DNA of 64,000 nucleotides from Pseudomonadota bacterium (GTDB taxonomy: Bacteria; Pseudomonadota; Gammaproteobacteria; Burkholderiales; Burkholderiaceae_C), in assembly GCA_021847345.1 (NCBI GenBank), contig JAJZTW010000004.1:1-64000 (forward strand), given 5' to 3'. Of this stretch, positions 15,969-25,042 are shown piece by piece. Position numbers and translations under genes: made by a program. The notes under the pieces were generated by a model. The model was not told where the DNA came from. It was given only the letters and a program-made list of their open reading frames with translations, and did no database searches. The first letter of the stretch is position 1; each line of letters starts with the position of its first letter.

Positions 15969-16009
15969 GCGCTGAGTATACTGGGCGCCTTTTTTCGAGC
16001 CGCCGCGCG

Positions 16010-16654
16010 ATGCACCAGATCCAGGAATTGCTCCACTTGCTGCTGCACTTCGACACCGAGCTGACGCGGCTCATCGGGGTCTATGGAAGCTGGATCTGGG
16101 CCCTGCTGTTCGGCATCGTGTTCCTGGAGACCGGGCTCGTGGTCACGCCCTTCCTGCCCGGCGACTCGATGCTGTTCGTGGTCGGCGCGCTGGGCGCCGC
16201 CGGTGGCCTCGACCTGCGCCTGGGCGTGCCGCTGCTGTGCCTGGCCGCCGCGCTGGGGGATTCGCTCAACTATTCCATCGGCAGGGCGGTCGGGCACCGC
16301 GTGTTCGCCTGGCAGCACAGCCGCTGGTTCAACCGCCGCGCGTTCGACCGCGCGCACGCGTTCTACGAGCGCTACGGCGGCATCACCGTGGTCAGCGCGC
16401 GCTTCATCCCCTTCGTGCGCACCTTCGCGCCATTCGTCGCCGGCGTGGCGGAAATGTCCTACACGCGTTTCCTGGGCTACAACCTGGCCGGCGGCGTGCT
16501 GTGGGTCGGCCTGCTGAGCGGCGCCGGCTACGCCTTCGGCAACCTGCCGTGGGTTCGCGGCAACCTGCCCGCGCTGAGCCTGGGAGTGGTCGTGATCTCG
16601 CTGCTTCCGCTCGGCCTGGGCTGGCTGCGCGCGCGCAGCCACCGCACCGCCTGA
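16010..16654 (+). CDS. DedA family inner-membrane protein
   Basis: This 214-residue membrane protein has the SNARE-associated/DedA domain: the first hydrophobic segment ends ETGLVVTPFLPGDSMLF, followed by LGDSLNYSIGRAVGH, the amphipathic helix FYERYGG, and the family motif SARFIPFVRTFAPFVAGVAEM with conserved arginines. DedA/DTT proteins are linked to undecaprenyl-phosphate or phosphatidylethanolamine flipping and membrane homeostasis. ATG 16010 was chosen because the conserved protein starts MHQIQELLHLLLHFD; a TATACT -10-like box is at 15977-15982. It lies on the opposite strand between mutL and amiC and so interrupts a normally collinear group. Confidence 0.92.
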   Translation: MHQIQELLHLLLHFDTELTRLIGVYGSWIWALLFGIVFLETGLVVTPFLPGDSMLFVVGALGAAGGLDLRLGVPLLCLAAALGDSLNYSIGRAVGHRVFAWQHSRWFNRRAFDRAHAFYERYGGITVVSARFIPFVRTFAPFVAGVAEMSYTRFLGYNLAGGVLWVGLLSGAGYAFGNLPWVRGNLPALSLGVVVISLLPLGLGWLRARSHRTA

Positions 16655-16692
16655 GCCCGCCGCACGACGCGCGGCAGCCGGTCCGGCCGGCT

Positions 16693-18036
16693 TCAGACCA
16701 TGGTGCGGCGTCGCGCCAGCGGCGGGCGCGTGCCCAGGTATTCGCGAATGCCTTCCAGGATCGCCCGCGCCACCTGCCTGCGGTAGCGCGGCGTGCGCAG
16801 ACGGGCTTCCTCCTCGGGATTGCTGATGAAGGCCGTCTCCACCAGCATCGACGGCACGGTGGGCGACTTGAGGACGACGAAGCCGGCCTGCTGCACCTGT
16901 TGCGAGTGCAGGTGCACGATCGATCCCATCTTGCGCAGGGTCGGCGCGGCCATCTTGAGGCTGGCGTCGATCTGCGCCGTGGTCGACATGTCCAGCATCA
17001 CTTTCGCGACCTGGTAGTCGTGCGCCTGGATGTCGATTCCGCCGATCGCGTCGGCGGCGTTCTCGCGTTGCGCCATCAGGCGCGCCTCGACGCTCGACGC
17101 GCCGCCCTGCGACAGGCAGTACACCGACGCACCGCGGGCATCCGGCGTGTACCAGCCATCGGCGTGAATCGACGTGAACAGGTCGGCGTTGGCGCGCTGC
17201 GCCTTCTCGACGCGCATCCACAGCGGAACGAAGAAGTCGCTGTCGCGGGTCATCGCCACCCGCATGTTGGGAGTTCGCTGCACCATTTCACGCAACTCGT
17301 GCCCGATCAGCAGCACGACGTCCTTTTCGTGCAGACCTCCGGGGCCGGTGGCCCCGGGGTCCTCGCCGCCGTGCCCCGGGTCGAGCATCAGCAGCACGCT
17401 GTGCCCGGGGCGGCGGTCGCGCCGGGGCGGATCCTGGCGCGCGAACTGCCGCGGTCCGTTTTCGGGAAGCGGCTGGTCGAGGCTGGCGCGGTGGCGCGAC
17501 AGCCATTCGTTCAGCGTGTCCTCCGGCTTCGCATGGTCGTCGCGCGACCGCGGCGCAGGCGCCGGTGCCGGTGCCTCGCGTGCAGGCGGGTCGGCGAGCG
17601 CCAGCAGGGAATTCGCGCCCACCGGGTAGAGGTCGAACACCAGGCGGTTTCCGTAGGCCGCCACCGGTGGCAGCGTGAAGACCTGCGGGTGCACCTGCTG
17701 CTTGAGGTCGAGCACCAGTCGCACCACGTCGGGGGCGTACTGCGCGACGCGGATGTCGCGGATGAAGGGGTCGTCCGGCCGCACCTTGCCGACGAGTTCG
17801 CGCAACTGCGCGTTGAGCTGCAGGCCCTTGACGTCGACCACCAGGCGAGGCGGGTCGGGGACCATGAAGTGCGTGGCGCTCAGCGCACGGTCCGACTCCA
17901 GGGTCACGCGGGTGTACTCGTTGGCCGGCCACACGCGCACCGCGACGATGGTCGCGCCGCGCGCGATGCTGGGCGCGCCCAGCAGCAGCGCGATGCTGGA
18001 GCCTTGGATCAGGAAGCTGCGACGGGGTGTTGTCAT
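16693..18036 (-). CDS. amiC: N-acetylmuramoyl-L-alanine amidase, AmiC type
   Basis: This periplasmic amidase cleaves the bond between MurNAc and L-Ala during daughter-cell separation. The 447-residue protein begins MTTPRRSFLIQGSSIALLL, a twin-arginine-type signal as on E. coli AmiC. An AMIN domain (about 30-140), a Pro-rich linker and an Amidase_3 domain follow. The amidase domain has the zinc-binding DPGHGGEDPGA, SIHADGW and the glutamate in LVETAFISNPEEE. A GGGAG ribosome-binding site precedes the ATG. It follows tsaE at 48 bases on the same strand, the classic tsaE-ami order. Activation by an EnvC/NlpD-type LytM factor is expected from the family. Confidence 0.94.
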   Translation of the reverse strand: MTTPRRSFLIQGSSIALLLGAPSIARGATIVAVRVWPANEYTRVTLESDRALSATHFMVPDPPRLVVDVKGLQLNAQLRELVGKVRPDDPFIRDIRVAQYAPDVVRLVLDLKQQVHPQVFTLPPVAAYGNRLVFDLYPVGANSLLALADPPAREAPAPAPAPRSRDDHAKPEDTLNEWLSRHRASLDQPLPENGPRQFARQDPPRRDRRPGHSVLLMLDPGHGGEDPGATGPGGLHEKDVVLLIGHELREMVQRTPNMRVAMTRDSDFFVPLWMRVEKAQRANADLFTSIHADGWYTPDARGASVYCLSQGGASSVEARLMAQRENAADAIGGIDIQAHDYQVAKVMLDMSTTAQIDASLKMAAPTLRKMGSIVHLHSQQVQQAGFVVLKSPTVPSMLVETAFISNPEEEARLRTPRYRRQVARAILEGIREYLGTRPPLARRRTMV

Positions 18037-18084
18037 GGCGGGCTCTCCCTGGCGTTGCGCGCCAGGCCCGATCCCGACGCGCGC

Positions 18085-18603
18085 TCAGGCGTCCGCCGCG
18101 GCGGACGCCATCCAATCGATCACGGCAGCTCCGGCGGAGCTGCCGGCCCGCATCAACACGTCGCGAACGCCATCGTTCGTGGTGATGCGGATGTCCAGAT
18201 CGGCGACCGGCAAGCCCGGAGCCCTCTCGGGCCATTCCACGAGGCACAGCGATCTGCCGTCCAGCACATCCCCCAGGCCGGCATCCAGCCATTCCTCCGG
18301 GGATGAAAATCGATACAGATCAATATGATAGGCCGTGATCTGGACAGAACGCTTGAATTCTAGACCATCGATCGTGATGGTGTAGGGTTCTACCAACGCA
18401 TAACTGGGGCTCTTGATGCGTCCGCGCACGCCCAGGGATTGCAGCAGCGCCCGCACCAGCGTGGTCTTGCCGGCGCCGAGATCGCCATGCAGCGTGATCA
18501 GCAACGGCGGCAGCTCGCGCGCGCGCAAGGCCGCGCCGAGCAGCGCGCCCAGGCGCAGGGTGTCGGATTCGTCGGCGCAGCGCCGGCTGAGCATCGCGGG
18601 CAT
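18085..18603 (-). CDS. tsaE: tRNA t6A37 threonylcarbamoyladenosine biosynthesis ATPase TsaE
   Basis: TsaE is the ATPase of the TsaB-TsaD-TsaE complex that makes t6A37 in ANN-decoding tRNAs. The product of about 172 residues has the Walker A motif GDLGAGKTTLVRALLQ, the threonine-containing IKSPSYALVEPY loop, YHIDLYR and the CLVEWPER motif. The start is not certain: ATG codons at 18603 and 18594 both precede the conserved region, no clear ribosome-binding site is seen, and the frame continues upstream without protein-like sequence. It is upstream of amiC and divergent from queG, with about 80 bases between them. Confidence 0.93.
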   Translation of the reverse strand: MPAMLSRRCADESDTLRLGALLGAALRARELPPLLITLHGDLGAGKTTLVRALLQSLGVRGRIKSPSYALVEPYTITIDGLEFKRSVQITAYHIDLYRFSSPEEWLDAGLGDVLDGRSLCLVEWPERAPGLPVADLDIRITTNDGVRDVLMRAGSSAGAAVIDWMASAAADA

Positions 18604-18682
18604 GGCGGCAGGAGCAGACAGGTCAGGAGGGCAAGGCGGGCGGGCGGGCGCGGGCGAAGGAACTTGTGCGTAGCATGCCGGG

Positions 18683-19849
18683 ATGGAGCCAGAGCACGAC
18701 ATCGAGGCGACCCCGGCGACGCCGGCCGACACGCCGCGGGGCTTGCGACTGCTGCGGGAAATCCGCGAGCACGCGGCCCGGCTGGGATTGTCCCAGATCG
18801 GCGTCAGCGACCTCGAGCTGGGCGATGCCGAGGCCCACCTGGTCCGCTGGCTGGAGCAGGGCATGCACGGGCGCATGGAGTACATGCAGCGCCACGGCCT
18901 GGCGCGGGTACGCCCGCGCGAACTGCTGCCCGGCACGCTGCGCGTGATCACCGCGCGCCTGGACTACCTGCCGCCCGATGCCCCTCCGGGCTGGCGGGCA
19001 CGCGAATGGCAGCGCCTGCAGCAGCCGGAGCAGGCCGTGGTTTCGCTGTACGCTCGGGGCCGCGACTACCACAAGGTGCTGCGCCACAAGCTGGCGCAAC
19101 TGGCCGGCTTCATCGCCGAGCGCGCGAACCCGCGCGTGCTGCGCGCCTTCACCGACTCGGCCCCGGTGCCGGAAGTCGCGCTGGCGGCGCGCTCGGGCCT
19201 GGGCTGGCGCGGACGCCACAGCCTGCTGCTGCGGCGAGATGCCGGATCGATGTTCTTCCTGGGCGAGATCTTCACCGACCTGGAGCTGCCGGCCGATGCC
19301 CCCATCGAAAGCCATTGCGGCTCCTGCACGCGCTGCATCGACATGTGCCCGACGCGCGCCATCGTCGCGCCCTACGTGGTCGATGCCCGACGCTGCATCT
19401 CCTACCTGACCATCGAGCTCGACGGCCCGATTCCCGAGGAATTGCGCGCCCCGATGGGCAACCGCATCTACGGCTGCGACGATTGCCAGCTGGTGTGCCC
19501 GTGGAACCGCTTCGCGCGGCGCTCGCCGCTGCCCGATTTCCTGCCGCGCCACGATTTGCAGCAGTCCACGCTGCTGCAGCTGTGGGAGTGGGACGAACAG
19601 CAGTTCCTGCAACGCACCGAAGGCAGCGCGATACGCCGCATCGGCTGGCTTCGCTGGCGGCGCAACCTGGCGGTCGCGCTGGGCAATGCCGGCCGCGCCA
19701 CCCGCGCCGGCGACGCACTCGCGCAGGCCATCGACGCCGCGCTGCGCGCGGCCCTGCCGCGGGCTGAGCCGCTGCTGGCCGAACACATCGCGTGGGCGCT
19801 GCGCCAGCTGCCCGGCGCCGGGCTTTCGCGCGCTGCGCCCGGCCCGTAG
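18683..19849 (+). CDS. queG: epoxyqueuosine reductase QueG
   Basis: QueG reduces epoxyqueuosine to queuosine in tRNA in the last step of the pathway, using cobalamin and two [4Fe-4S] clusters. The 388-residue protein has the N-terminal cobalamin-binding region including the FTDSAPVPE motif, the ferredoxin-like cluster motif HCGSCTRCIDMCPTRAI, and a second cysteine set in YGCDDCQLVCPWN. The C-terminal HEAT-like part follows. The queuosine gene queF is also in this window, at 55 kb. The stop codon is 9 bases before the next gene, whose ribosome-binding site lies across this stop, so the two are likely co-transcribed. Confidence 0.95.
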   Translation: MEPEHDIEATPATPADTPRGLRLLREIREHAARLGLSQIGVSDLELGDAEAHLVRWLEQGMHGRMEYMQRHGLARVRPRELLPGTLRVITARLDYLPPDAPPGWRAREWQRLQQPEQAVVSLYARGRDYHKVLRHKLAQLAGFIAERANPRVLRAFTDSAPVPEVALAARSGLGWRGRHSLLLRRDAGSMFFLGEIFTDLELPADAPIESHCGSCTRCIDMCPTRAIVAPYVVDARRCISYLTIELDGPIPEELRAPMGNRIYGCDDCQLVCPWNRFARRSPLPDFLPRHDLQQSTLLQLWEWDEQQFLQRTEGSAIRRIGWLRWRRNLAVALGNAGRATRAGDALAQAIDAALRAALPRAEPLLAEHIAWALRQLPGAGLSRAAPGP

Positions 19850-19858
19850 GATGCTCGC

Positions 19859-20417
19859 ATGAACCAGCCCCAGCCTCGCCGCGTACGCGGCGGCCTGCGA
19901 GTCAACGACCCCGGCGTGCCTTGGGACGCCGTGCTGTGCCTGCCCTTCGGGCGCCTGGGCGTGCGCTGCACGCCGACCCTGCTGCTGCAGACGGAGTACC
20001 TGCCCGGCGCCGGCGCGCCGCGCGCGCCGGCGCCGGAGCTGGCCGGGCTGGTCGACGAACTGCGGGAGCAGCTGCTCGCCTACTGCGCCGATGCCCGGCG
20101 TTCGCTGGAGCTTCCGCTGGCGCCCGCCGGCAGCGCGTTCCAGGCGCGCGTGTGGGCTGCGTTGCGCGAGATTCCGGTCGGCCGCACGATGACCTACGGA
20201 GAACTCGCGCGTCAGCTGGGCAGTGCGGCGCGAGCCGTGGGCTCGGCCTGCGCCAGCAACCCCTTCGCGCCGCTGGTGCCTTGCCACCGCGTGGTCGCGC
20301 GCTCCGGCCTGGGCGGCTTCGCCGGCTCGACCGACGACGCCGGGGAGCTGCTGGGAATCAAGCGCTGGCTGCTGCGCCACGAAGGTGCGCTGGCGCCCGC
20401 GCCGGGACGGCTCGACG

Positions 20418-20428
<11 letters not shown>
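19859..20428 (+). CDS. ogt: methylated-DNA--protein-cysteine methyltransferase
   Basis: This suicide repair protein moves the alkyl group from O6-alkylguanine to its own cysteine. The 189-residue protein has the helix-turn-helix region FQARVWAALREIPVGRTMTYG, the asparagine hinge ASNPFAPLVPC, and the active-site motif PCHRV followed by GLGGFAGS. There is no Ada-type AdaA domain, so it is of the Ogt/MGMT type. The ATG has a TAGGA Shine-Dalgarno made partly from the queG stop region. Its 3' end overlaps the start of xerD by 11 bases. Confidence 0.93.
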
Positions 20429-21392
<964 letters not shown>

Positions 21393-21404
21393 GGGCCTCC
21401 CGCG

Positions 21405-22007
21405 ATGTCCGCTGCGCACGACTTCTGGTCCAGCCTGATCCTGCTGGTGCTGATCCTGGACCCCTTCGGCAACATGCCGGTGTTCCTGGCCGTGACGCGC
21501 CAGCTGCATCCGCGCCGGCGCGCCTGGGTGACGCTGCGCGAAAGCGCCATCGCCTACCTGGTGCTGCTGGGGTTCATGGCCGGAGGACAGCGCTTCCTGG
21601 ACCTGCTGGGCCTGCGCCAGGCCTCGCTGCAGGTCGCCGGCGGCGTGATCCTGCTGCTGGTGGCGATCAAGATGATCTTTTCGACCTCGGAGGCCATGTT
21701 CAGCGAGCAGGACTTGCGCGATCCGCTGATCTTTCCGCTCGCCGTGCCGCTGCTGGCCGGCCCCTCCGCGCTGGCCGCGGTGCTGCTGCTGAGCTCGGGG
21801 GACATGCACCACGTTGCGCTGCGCATCGGAGCCCTCAGCGCCGCGATGGCCCTGACCGCCATGCTGCTGCTGGTCGCCGAGCGCCTGGCGCGCCTGGTGG
21901 GCGACGCCGTGATGCGCGCGGCGGAAAAGCTCATGGGGCTGATCGTCTCGGCGATCGCGGTGAACATGCTGCTCGAGGGCGTGCGGGCGTACTTTCTGGG
22001 GCATTGA
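21405..22007 (+). CDS. MarC family inner-membrane protein
   Basis: This hydrophobic protein of 200 residues has about six membrane segments and the UPF0056/MarC pattern: ILDPFGNMPVFLAV at the start, a GGVILLLVAIKMIF segment, DLRDPLIFPLAVPLLAGPSALA and a C-terminal LMGLIVSAIAVNMLLEGV. The function is not established; the early link of MarC to multiple antibiotic resistance was not confirmed. It sits 12 bases after xerD and is probably in the same transcript. Its last 77 bases overlap the convergent GloVer-repeat gene. Confidence 0.9.
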   Translation: MSAAHDFWSSLILLVLILDPFGNMPVFLAVTRQLHPRRRAWVTLRESAIAYLVLLGFMAGGQRFLDLLGLRQASLQVAGGVILLLVAIKMIFSTSEAMFSEQDLRDPLIFPLAVPLLAGPSALAAVLLLSSGDMHHVALRIGALSAAMALTAMLLLVAERLARLVGDAVMRAAEKLMGLIVSAIAVNMLLEGVRAYFLGH

Positions 22008-23403
22008 GCGAACCACCCGCATGCGCCAGGCCCGCGGCGTAGGGCTCCGGGCGGAACACGACAAAGATGCCCCCTTCGTCGTACGTGCCGCCGTACGGCG
22101 CGGTACCGTAGATGCGCGTGTCGGCGGCGCGAAGCAGCGCACCCGATGGCACCGACACATCGGCGCGCCCGAAGGCATGCAGCACGAGCGGGCAGCCGTT
22201 GACGTCGAGTCGCAGCAGGGCGCCGTCGCCATGCGCCGCGCCAAGGCTGCTGCTCAGGTACAGGCTGCCGTCGTCGGCCTCCAGCGGCACCGACAGGGGT
22301 TGCGCGCCGTCGTCGGCGCCGCGCAGCGCGTAGAGCACTTGATACTGCCCGGAATCGCTGACCGAGAACACGCAACCGGCGTTGTCCGGTCCGCCCGCGT
22401 AGGCCGTTGCGATCAGGCGGCCGTCGCGCGCGCGAACCAGGCCGGCCATCGGCATCGCGCAGTCGCTGCCGGCCCCCAGGGACACCAGCGTGTGCAGCTT
22501 GCGCGACCCGGGCCGGTAGTCGAACACGCCGCCCAAGCCGTGGCGACCACCGCCCGATGCCGTTGCGACGATGCGCCCGTCGTCGAGCTCGGCGAGGGCT
22601 CCGATGGGGTCGGCCAGCGCGTCGGCGCCGCCACCCAGCGAGCGCAGCGCCTCGTAGGCTCCTCGCGGATCGAGCCGGAACAGCAAGCCCGCACCGTGGG
22701 CGCCGCCGTCGCGGGTGGTGCCGTAGAAGCTGCCGTCGCGGGCCCTGAGCAGCGGGGCCTGAGGATGGGCACCGTCGTGCAGACCGCCGGCGAAGGAATG
22801 CAGCAGCCGCATGGCTCCGCTGGCATCCAGCCGGTACACACTGCCCAGTCCATGGGCTCCGCCCAGATGCGTGGTGCCGACCAGGCCGCCGGCACCGTCA
22901 GGCGTCGGCGGGGCCAGCGGGTCGGCACCGTCGCCGGGGCGCCCGCGGAAATCGTGCAGCACGGTTTCCTTCCCGTCGACGCACAGACGGAACAGTCGGC
23001 CGAACCCGTGCTCGCCGCCGCCGCTGGCGGCGCCGTACAAGGCGCCGTCCGGGCCCAGCGCAAGTCCGTCGGCGGGACGCCTGCCGTCGTCGGGCTCGGC
23101 GCCGAAGGCATGCAGCAGGCGCACTCGCACGCAAGCGTGGCCGGCGCATGCGCCGTGCGCGTGGCGCGGGATGCAAGCCTGTGCGGGGCGGCCGGCTGGG
23201 TCGGCCGGGCAGCGGCCCGCCCATGCAAGGTCCGGCGCGCCACCCACGGCCGCCGGGGCGGCGTGCACGGGCGCTGGCCCAACGGAGGCGGCGAAGGCGA
23301 AGGCGGAGGCGGCGACAGCTGCCGCCGCCGCGCCTCGGGTGGCCCGGACGCAGCCTGTCGCGATGCCCAGGCGTGACACCATGCTGGCGTGGAGAAAGGA
23401 CAT
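21931..23403 (-). CDS. secreted GloVer-repeat protein without lipobox
   Basis: This 490-residue protein has a long signal peptide (hydrophobic Ala-rich core, PAPVHA-like cleavage near residue 48), a short cysteine-rich stretch (CPADPAG...CIPRHAHGACAGHAC) and then about eight repeats of roughly 45 residues. Each repeat carries a GLVxxxDGxxxGTxxxGGxxGxGxxFRL-type core followed by an LHxF turn. This is the TIGR03803 GloVer tandem-repeat pattern, expected to form a beta-propeller-like fold. The start at 23403 is supported by AGGAGG 8 bases upstream. It is the last of three related minus-strand genes and lacks the N-terminal module present in the other two. The substrate or ligand is unknown. Confidence 0.82.
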   Translation of the reverse strand: MSFLHASMVSRLGIATGCVRATRGAAAAAVAASAFAFAASVGPAPVHAAPAAVGGAPDLAWAGRCPADPAGRPAQACIPRHAHGACAGHACVRVRLLHAFGAEPDDGRRPADGLALGPDGALYGAASGGGEHGFGRLFRLCVDGKETVLHDFRGRPGDGADPLAPPTPDGAGGLVGTTHLGGAHGLGSVYRLDASGAMRLLHSFAGGLHDGAHPQAPLLRARDGSFYGTTRDGGAHGAGLLFRLDPRGAYEALRSLGGGADALADPIGALAELDDGRIVATASGGGRHGLGGVFDYRPGSRKLHTLVSLGAGSDCAMPMAGLVRARDGRLIATAYAGGPDNAGCVFSVSDSGQYQVLYALRGADDGAQPLSVPLEADDGSLYLSSSLGAAHGDGALLRLDVNGCPLVLHAFGRADVSVPSGALLRAADTRIYGTAPYGGTYDEGGIFVVFRPEPYAAGLAHAGGSLNAPESTPARPRAACSPRSPRRSAP

Positions 23404-23517
23404 GTCCGGGGCCTCCTGCATCGCTGCGCAGGGTGCGGCAGCGATGGCCGCGATCTGAACATGCGACCCTGCCCCTTCGCAGCGCGGGGACGGCAAGTCC
23501 CCAGGCCACGGGCGGGC

Positions 23518-24957
23518 TCAACGAATCACGTAGACCGCGCCCTTGCCCCCGGCGCCGCCGCCATAGGCCGTACCGTACAGGTAGCCGTTGCCCGGGGTCT
23601 GCAGCAAAGGACCTGTGGGGCCGTAGATGCCCTTGCCGGCGCTGGTGCTGTCGAAGTCGTACAGGACCTGGGGCGATGTGCCGGAGGTGCTCATTCGCAG
23701 CAGCGTGCCGCCTCCGAGCGGGCCGCCCGAGTTCGTGGTGAGATACAGCAGCCCGTCACTGCCCTGGAACGGCAGCGACAAGGGGTTGCTGCCGTCGCTG
23801 GTTCCCGAGAAGCTGTAGATGCTGCGCAGGGTGTTGCTGGAGGGGTCGAACTGGAACACCGTTCCCTGATCAGCCAGACCACCGGCCGCGGCCACGCCAT
23901 ACAACTTGCCGTCGCTGGCCAGCATCAGCCCGGCCTTGGGAGCGTTTCCATCGGTGTTGTCGAAGCTGGCGAGCACCTGGAACGCCTGGGTCTTGAGGTT
24001 GAACCCGAACACACCGCCGGCGCCGTAGGCGCCGCCGGTGGCGGCGGTGCCGTACAGCGTGTCTCCGATCTGCAGCAGCGGGCCCTGGGGATCGGCCAGA
24101 TCGGAGGTGCCGCCCGCGAACACGTGCAGCACGGTCAGTTGCCCGGTCGGAGTCAGCTGGACGAGGGTGCCGAGCTTGTTCGGGCCAACCCCCAAGGCCG
24201 TGTAGAAGTTCCCGTCGCTGGCCTGGAGCAAGGGGCTTTGCGAATTCGCGCCCTCGGTCTGCGGGTTGAAGGAATGCAAGGTGGTCTCGGTCGTGCCGTC
24301 CAGGCTGAGCTGGTAGAAAGTGCCGCCACCGGTGCTGCCGAAGCTGAAGGTCGTGCCATACAGGTAGCCGTCCCGGCCGAGGGTCGGCGGAGTGTCCGGG
24401 TACCCGCCCTGGGCGTTGCTGGTGAATGAGAACAGCACCTTCAGGGTGCCGTCCGGGGCGATGCGGTACACCGAGCCGTAGTTCGTCGCTCCGCCACGCT
24501 GCGTGGTGCCATAGAGGTAGCCGTTCCCGGCGTCGATCAGGCCGTTGTTGGGACGGCTTCCGTCGCCTGCGGTCACCGCGAAATCATGCAGCGAGGTCGG
24601 TGTGCCCGGCGTGCACGCGACCGTGACATTGCTGACCCGGGCCAGCGCCGTTCCGCTGCCGTTGCCGACCGTGCAGTACTGCGCCGGCGGCTGCACGGCG
24701 ACGGTGACCGCGTACGGGGAGCCCTTGGGCAGCACGGTCGGAAATGCAAAGCTCCCCGGCTGGGTCAGGCTCAGCGAGTCGGCGCCGTTGAGCAGCTTGA
24801 GGGTACCGGTGAAACCGAGGGCGGTTCCCCCGATGGTGATGGGCGCAGGTCCGGGAGCTGGGCCGGGAGCGGGGCCGGACGAGCCGCCGCAGGCCGACAG
24901 CGCGCAGCACAGCGCAGCGCTGGGAACGCCGAGAAGCCTTGATGCGTGGCGTGACAT
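23518..24957 (-). CDS. lipoprotein: N-terminal Cys-pair module plus GloVer repeats
   Basis: This 479-residue protein has a lipoprotein signal (lipobox LSAC followed by GGSSG), a Gly/Pro spacer, one module of about 80 residues (IGGTALGFTGTLKLLNGADS to VSNVTVACT, with a QYC...AC cysteine pair) and about eight GloVer repeats with LYGTTxxGGxxxxGxVYRI cores. Glycine rather than aspartate after the lipidated cysteine suggests outer-membrane sorting by the Lol +2 rule. GGAGG precedes ATG 24957. The gap of 114 bases to the next gene downstream and 85 bases to the gene upstream suggests one three-gene operon. The function is unknown; surface binding or scaffolding is a guess. Confidence 0.82.
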   Translation of the reverse strand: MSRHASRLLGVPSAALCCALSACGGSSGPAPGPAPGPAPITIGGTALGFTGTLKLLNGADSLSLTQPGSFAFPTVLPKGSPYAVTVAVQPPAQYCTVGNGSGTALARVSNVTVACTPGTPTSLHDFAVTAGDGSRPNNGLIDAGNGYLYGTTQRGGATNYGSVYRIAPDGTLKVLFSFTSNAQGGYPDTPPTLGRDGYLYGTTFSFGSTGGGTFYQLSLDGTTETTLHSFNPQTEGANSQSPLLQASDGNFYTALGVGPNKLGTLVQLTPTGQLTVLHVFAGGTSDLADPQGPLLQIGDTLYGTAATGGAYGAGGVFGFNLKTQAFQVLASFDNTDGNAPKAGLMLASDGKLYGVAAAGGLADQGTVFQFDPSSNTLRSIYSFSGTSDGSNPLSLPFQGSDGLLYLTTNSGGPLGGGTLLRMSTSGTSPQVLYDFDSTSAGKGIYGPTGPLLQTPGNGYLYGTAYGGGAGGKGAVYVIR

Positions 24958-25042
24958 GATCAGTGCCTCCGTGAGGGGTCGGTGGAATTGCGCCTCGTGT
25001 CGCTCGCGTGGCGTCATCGCGATCGCTTGCTGCCGGCCTGGG

